Shown: one piece after another, positions 5,094 to 8,572 of the stretch | Layout of the letters: the number at the start of each line of letters is the position of its first letter | Numbering within the stretch: the first letter of the stretch is position 1 | Origin: an uncultured Chloroflexota bacterium | GTDB taxonomy: Bacteria; Chloroflexota; Anaerolineae; Anaerolineales; Anaerolineaceae | Assembly (NCBI GenBank): GCA_902795255.1 | Contig: CADBKS010000123.1 | Location: forward strand, 1,758 to 10,329 | Direction: 5' to 3' | DNA: 8,572 nt | Notes under the pieces: generated by a model | What the model was told of the DNA's origin: nothing | The model's database searches: none | What the model saw: only the letters and a program-made list of their open reading frames with translations | Translations under genes and position numbers: made by a program

Positions 5094-6038
5094 TTATCCG
5101 TTATTCGGCGCGACGTATGAATCGCCCAGGATGATCTGTTCGAAGCGGCCGTAGTCCAGTTCCTTGATAAATTCCTGCATCTGAACGACAGCCTCAAGAG
5201 CCTTATCCAGATTGGGGATCTGTTCTTCGAAATCCCCGCGGAAATTAAGCACGGGGACGTCCATACAGACCAGTGCGTTCGACTTTGACTGCTGGATCCG
5301 CATTCCTTCGAAAAGATAAGGCGACAAGGCCTTATTGAACTCGTTATAGTCGAACTTTCCGAGCTTCACCATGACATCAATCACCCCGTCTTCGGCTTTG
5401 TGATAGATCGAAACGCCCGGGACATTGGTCATAAAAACCGCAGACGTCGTCTGAAAACCGGATTTTTCGGAAAAACGCTTCATTCTGAGATCCGGGAAGA
5501 TCTTCTTTACATGGTCGTAATACTGATACCAGAATTTGACGACCTGCCGGTTTGCCTTTTCCGAATAAGTGCGCTTTCTCTCTTCGATCGCCCGGGTAAA
5601 CATATATTTCAGGAACGGGTTCGCTTTCACATAATCGGCGATCGTTTCATAAGAAACGCAAACCAGGTCATTCAGCAGTTCACGGTTCTTTTCGATATAA
5701 TTGTTCGGGCTGACAACACAGCAGCAGTACCGGTCTGCTTTTCCTTCTGTTACGTACCGTTTGCCGATTTCCCTGAATCGCTCTGCCCGTCCCTCTTTGA
5801 GGACATCCATGATCATATCTGAAACCAGCAGCACGATCTTTTGATTCCGAAGCTCGGCAATAACGGTGATCGCTTCGGGCGAAGAATTCTTCCGGGTATC
5901 AAGGCTCAGGGAGACGACCTCCGCGCCGGTGGTATCCTCACCGAGGAACAGCGACAGAAAACAGGAGTCGGAAGAAAAGAGCCCCATCAGCAGCACATCG
6001 AGATCTCTTTCCCAGATGTTATCGATCCACAGATTCAT
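5094..6038 (-). CDS. PD-(D/E)XK nuclease-family protein, apparently catalytically dead
   Basis: This 314-residue protein has the layout of a widespread PD-(D/E)XK nuclease-superfamily group: an amino end with ERDLDVLLMGLF (10-21), a beta-sheet core at about 40-75, then RAERFREIGKRYV (84-96) and RYCCCVVSPNNYI (103-115). As I recall, that group has GESD in the core and a following ENK that binds the metal ion. Here the matching places read SSPEAI (52-57) and LVSDMIMD (71-78), so the acidic and Lys residues needed for cleavage are missing. The remaining two thirds (about 120-314) are mixed helix and strand and include YEFNKALSPYLFEGMR-like surfaces with no catalytic signature I recognise. A ribosome site GAGAGGCGG lies 4 bases before the ATG at 6038, which is 13 bases after the HEPN-CBS stop. 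A binding or sensing role is more likely than cleavage. Confidence 0.65.
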   Translation of the reverse strand: MNLWIDNIWERDLDVLLMGLFSSDSCFLSLFLGEDTTGAEVVSLSLDTRKNSSPEAITVIAELRNQKIVLLVSDMIMDVLKEGRAERFREIGKRYVTEGKADRYCCCVVSPNNYIEKNRELLNDLVCVSYETIADYVKANPFLKYMFTRAIEERKRTYSEKANRQVVKFWYQYYDHVKKIFPDLRMKRFSEKSGFQTTSAVFMTNVPGVSIYHKAEDGVIDVMVKLGKFDYNEFNKALSPYLFEGMRIQQSKSNALVCMDVPVLNFRGDFEEQIPNLDKALEAVVQMQEFIKELDYGRFEQIILGDSYVAPNNG

Positions 6039-6051
6039 TTGACCGCCTCTC

Positions 6052-6762
6052 TTACGCCAGATAAGTAACGATCTTCGTCAAATCATACAGCGTCAGCACA
6101 CCCAGAAGAGGCTCATCCTCCCGGCCGTGTTTGGTGACCAGCATCATCGGGGCGCGTTTGCCTTCCCGGATGTTTTGTTCAAAGAGCTCGACCACCGTCT
6201 GCAGATCGGTCTGACTGTTCAGAAAGATAACCTTTTCCGGTTCTGTAACGGCCATGGCATCCGCTGCCGTTCCGTTGGCATTTCCGTGCATGGTGACGTA
6301 ACGAAGGATCTGCTGCAGGGTCACAACACCGCTGAATTTGCCGTCATCATAAAGCGGCATTTTATCGATCAGTTTTTCATCCATCCGCTTTTCAAGCAGC
6401 TCGATCGGATCGCTGGGCTTGCTGACGACGACCGGAGAGGAGGCGAACTGGAGAATATTCCGGTCCCTGTCCAGCAGATCCGCGATGCGTTCAATATCAC
6501 TCGTCATTTTATCGGAGGGCTCTGCGACGATTTCGGACTCTCCGTCACGGGTATGCACGATCGCATTCCGTAGTTCGGCAAAAGCACAGATATCTTCGAG
6601 GTGATTCTTTACTGCCGGGTCATAACGCGCGGAGATACGGGCGTTCAGACGGAAAGGAACATACTGCGGACGTTTCGTGATCCGGTTCAGTGTTTTTTCA
6701 ATTTTGGCAAAGGCAATAATAAAGCGCTCTGCATTGCTGAGGTTTTCATTATTCTCATCCAT
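6052..6762 (-). CDS. HEPN-like domain fused to a CBS pair
   Basis: This is a 236-residue soluble protein. Residues about 10-100 are helical and carry ELRNAIVHTRD (63-73), in which R65-N-A-I-V-H70 fits the RX4-6H motif of HEPN ribonuclease domains. Residues about 105-165 and 168-236 form two CBS repeats, with the typical ends FSGVVTLQQILRYV (143-156) and LLGVLTLYDLTKIV (219-232). CBS pairs bind adenine nucleotides, S-adenosylmethionine or cyclic di-AMP, so this may be a ligand-controlled HEPN protein. The motif may instead be structural, and RNase activity is not shown. The ATG at 6762 has AGGA 8 bases upstream. The gene is first in an operon with the PD-(D/E)XK-like gene. A TATAAT box on the minus strand (plus 6844-6849) lies about 80 bases upstream without a good -35. 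Confidence 0.75.
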   Translation of the reverse strand: MDENNENLSNAERFIIAFAKIEKTLNRITKRPQYVPFRLNARISARYDPAVKNHLEDICAFAELRNAIVHTRDGESEIVAEPSDKMTSDIERIADLLDRDRNILQFASSPVVVSKPSDPIELLEKRMDEKLIDKMPLYDDGKFSGVVTLQQILRYVTMHGNANGTAADAMAVTEPEKVIFLNSQTDLQTVVELFEQNIREGKRAPMMLVTKHGREDEPLLGVLTLYDLTKIVTYLA

Positions 6763-7076
6763 GGCTGTTTTCCTGATTTATTAATGGAGGCCGCCGATTT
6801 TGGAATATGTATGCGTATTTAGACAAGCGGCCCTATGGTACATATTATAATCCGAATTAAAGAACAATTCCCCTTTCTGAAACCATCCGGCCCCGGATAT
6901 CAGGTCCCATGCCGGGATCCCGGATGAAAGCAGAGCAGGAACAGGTGAAACTCACTCGGCACCCAACAGCAAAAAACATACCCGCAAATATATGAAAAAG
7001 CCGGGCTGAAAGACACCGGTAAAGGCCCCCGCCGGATGAGCTCACATTGATACGGACCTCACGCTCTTATCGAAAA
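6763..7076. other. Intergenic region upstream of the HEPN-CBS operon
   Basis: This gap holds the ribosome site of the HEPN-CBS gene (AGGA on the minus strand, plus 6771-6774), overlapping TATAAT-like boxes on both strands at 6843-6851, and several GC-rich palindromes such as ATCCGGCCCCGGAT and CCGGGATCCCGG near 6889-6924. A 62-codon minus frame (6857-7045) has Ser- and Cys-rich, unconvincing content. I see no coding gene. Confidence 0.5.
6820..6848 (+). promoter_or_regulatory. Candidate plus-strand promoter with no gene behind it
   Basis: TAGACA (6820-6825) and TATTAT (6843-6848) are each 5/6 matches to the -35 and -10 consensus and are separated by exactly 17 bases. The sequence overlaps TATAAT boxes on both strands (ATTATAAT, 6844-6851), the minus-strand copy being a candidate promoter for the HEPN-CBS operon. 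No plus-strand gene follows, so the plus reading may be chance or may drive a non-coding transcript. Confidence 0.4.
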
Positions 7077-7096
7077 AGCCGGCATCGCTGCCGGCT
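7073..7096 (-). terminator. Rho-independent terminator of the methyltransferase gene
   Basis: AGCCGGCA (7077-7084) pairs perfectly with TGCCGGCT (7089-7096) around a 4-base loop. On the minus strand the stem runs into five T (plus 7073-7077, one base shared with the stem). It lies about 40 bases past the methyltransferase stop codon. Confidence 0.8.
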
Positions 7097-7136
7097 GATA
7101 AATGTAAAAAAATGACAGGGTATGCCCGTTTTCCGT

Positions 7137-8189
7137 TTATTTATGCTGCACGGCAAAATCTTCCGCAGCTTTTACCATGGCATGAACATTTTCGATGGGA
7201 CTTCCGGCAGGGAGATCACAACCCGTAGCCAGCATCAGCCCGCCTTTGTTCCCATATGCATATTCAAGCAGTTCAACCGCTTTTGCATATACGCTGTCCG
7301 GTGTTCCCATCAGCAGCTGATCGATGGGAGAAATATTCCCGATCATCACCATCTGATGAGCGGAAGTTTCCAGCATTTCTTTCATGTTCACCATCCAGTC
7401 AACAGAGAATGCGGAAGCCCCGAGCTGCCGGACCGTTTCATTCCGGTCGCCGGCTTTGCCGCAAATATGGATAAAGAAAGGTCTCCTGTTTTCCATATTC
7501 TCCTTATATTTATTGAACGCCGGAACAACGATGTCCTTATACATCTGCAGCGAGATCATGTCACCGCTCCCTACCGGATCGCATGACTGAACAAAATCCG
7601 TGCCCGCTTCATAATAAAGATCGGTGAGAACTGCTATACAGCGCACGGAAAAATCCAGCACGTCATTGAGCTCGGGCTTCTTTTTTGCGATCAGCTTCAT
7701 GACTTTTGACGGCCCGATCAGCGTTCCTGCTGCGGTCAGCGGACCGGACAAATCCGTATACATCACCTTTTCTTCACCGCTGATCCTTTTTATTTCCCGG
7801 ATCTGTTTCAGTACGGCGGCTACATACTGATCCTGAAGGAACCTGTCCCGGATCTGTTCATTTGTCAGATCCGGGAGCTCTTCAGCGGATTTGATGCCTT
7901 CTTTGACCGTAACGGCTGCGCCGGGTACGGAAAAATCAGCAAAACAGCCGAATGCATGTGTCCACGCCTGCCATATGGCGTTGCCGGCACAGATAACATC
8001 GGATTTGAGACGGTCATGCTGTTTCACAACGATTTCGGCACCCGCATCATCCAGTGCATAAAGCTGGTCAAGGCTCAGATTTTCTTCTTTCAGGACCCAG
8101 GCGGTCGTATCAAGAGGATATACGACATTTCTGTCGATCGGTTCGAAAGCCAGCGCGGCTAAAAATCTCTCTTTCGGAGACATACTCAT
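7137..8189 (-). CDS. MtaA/MtbA-type methyltransferase, uroporphyrinogen decarboxylase superfamily
   Basis: This 350-residue protein has the normal length of the MtaA/MtbA group, whose zinc enzymes move methyl groups between a corrinoid protein and coenzyme M, tetrahydrofolate or a methylated substrate. The zinc ligands are visible as H241-I-C243-G and C324 in ATGCDLPAGSP. Other family signatures are SPKERFLAALAFEPIDR (4-20), DLSGPLTAAGTLIGP (146-160) and DPVGSGDMIS (204-213). It lacks the Arg-rich amino end expected of a true HemE, so haem synthesis is unlikely. AAGGAG lies 9 bases before the ATG at 8189; a second ATG two codons on is possible. It follows the permease by 30 bases and is probably in one operon. 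No corrinoid protein is in the window. The substrate is unknown; a methylated amine or betaine is a guess from the permease. Confidence 0.85.
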   Translation of the reverse strand: MSMSPKERFLAALAFEPIDRNVVYPLDTTAWVLKEENLSLDQLYALDDAGAEIVVKQHDRLKSDVICAGNAIWQAWTHAFGCFADFSVPGAAVTVKEGIKSAEELPDLTNEQIRDRFLQDQYVAAVLKQIREIKRISGEEKVMYTDLSGPLTAAGTLIGPSKVMKLIAKKKPELNDVLDFSVRCIAVLTDLYYEAGTDFVQSCDPVGSGDMISLQMYKDIVVPAFNKYKENMENRRPFFIHICGKAGDRNETVRQLGASAFSVDWMVNMKEMLETSAHQMVMIGNISPIDQLLMGTPDSVYAKAVELLEYAYGNKGGLMLATGCDLPAGSPIENVHAMVKAAEDFAVQHK

Positions 8190-8219
8190 GGGATTTTTCT
8201 CCTTTCCGATCCGCTCTGA

Positions 8220-8572
8220 TCAGTGAACTTTTCCGCTCCGTGCATGATCCCAGATAAAACCGGCTATGGTGATCACCGCGATATAAATAACAAGGCCCAG
8301 TTTCGTGGTCGTATCCGACGAGATGATCATATAAACCATAATTGCGATCGCTGCTGCCGGCACGATCTTATCAACAAAGATATTGCCGTCCTTAGCCCGG
8401 TCTTTCAGATGTGCGATACATACGAGAATATATGTGGCGGTTGAGAATACTGCCATGAAATTAAACAAATGGCTGATATTGCCGTAAGAAGCATATAACG
8501 AAGCGGCGAACCAGAACACGGAATAGAAGATCAGGGAAATATGCGGGCTCTGATGTTTATTCAGTTTTCCGA
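8220..8572 (-). CDS. APC-family amino acid permease, C-terminal part
   Basis: The frame is open to the right edge of the window, so the gene's amino-terminal part lies outside. The 117 visible residues begin with GKLNKHQSPHISLIFYSVFW, the loop-plus-helix pattern (short basic loop, then a Pro before a membrane helix) usual in late helices of amino acid/polyamine/organocation permeases. Further hydrophobic helices follow (LFNFMAVFSTATYILVCIAHL, then IVPAAAIAIMVYMIISS, then LGLVIYIAVITIAGFIW), which gives four in all, and the protein ends in a short basic tail, HARSGKVH. It sits in the cytoplasmic membrane and would import an amine or amino acid. The methyltransferase gene begins 30 bases after its stop, so the permease may supply that enzyme's substrate. 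The exact substrate cannot be read from this part. Confidence 0.75.
   Translation of the reverse strand, partial: GKLNKHQSPHISLIFYSVFWFAASLYASYGNISHLFNFMAVFSTATYILVCIAHLKDRAKDGNIFVDKIVPAAAIAIMVYMIISSDTTTKLGLVIYIAVITIAGFIWDHARSGKVH

Noticed and set aside
6857..7045. A 62-codon minus frame in the intergenic region
   Set aside because: It lies between a terminator and a promoter region and its Ser/Cys/Arg-rich content does not look coding.
7122..7586. A 154-codon plus-strand frame across the methyltransferase
   Set aside because: The minus strand carries the clear zinc-site methyltransferase, and the plus translation has no family features.
1..8572. CRISPR array, tRNA, rRNA, insertion sequence or riboswitch
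   Set aside because: No regularly spaced repeats, cloverleaf, transposase or recognisable riboswitch core was seen on either strand.

Overview
The window looks like chromosomal DNA of an anaerobic, gut-type Firmicute (Clostridia or a close relative). The basis is strong AGGAG-type ribosome sites, extended -10 promoters, a DtxR-like operator, a DUF6110-like protein paired with a metal P-type ATPase, and an MtaA/MtbA-type methyltransferase next to an APC permease. The species cannot be fixed from the sequence alone. No rRNA, tRNA, CRISPR array, transposase or integrase was found.

Layout. Plus strand, 1-3131: the 3' end of an integral membrane protein gene, a poorly coding stretch holding a possible 48-residue membrane peptide, then a promoter with an extended -10 followed at once by a 16-bp perfect inverted repeat that fits a repressor operator. 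This promoter serves a two-gene metal-transport unit: a DUF6110-like single-span protein overlapping a 693-residue P1B-like ATPase. The ATPase keeps most catalytic signatures but has unusual residues in the phosphorylation motif and the nucleotide-binding motif. Everything from 3176 to the right end is on the minus strand.

Minus strand, 3187-4921 is an accessory stretch of small, poorly recognised genes, AT-richer than its flanks: a 52-residue Cys-rich protein, a 135-residue unknown protein, a MORN-repeat protein, and a possible 41-residue Cys-rich frame overlapping the MORN stop codon and ending against a terminator.

Minus strand, 5094-6762 is a tight two-gene unit. The first gene encodes an N-terminal HEPN-like domain (RNAIVH) fused to a CBS pair. 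The second encodes a PD-(D/E)XK-nuclease-family protein whose catalytic residues appear to be replaced. This pair is the best candidate for an undescribed system: a probable ligand sensor coupled to an apparently dead nuclease fold.

Minus strand, 7077-8572 carries a uroporphyrinogen-decarboxylase-superfamily methyltransferase with the H-x-C...C zinc site of MtaA/MtbA proteins, 30 bases downstream of a partial APC-type permease. Together they suggest uptake and demethylation of a methylated compound.
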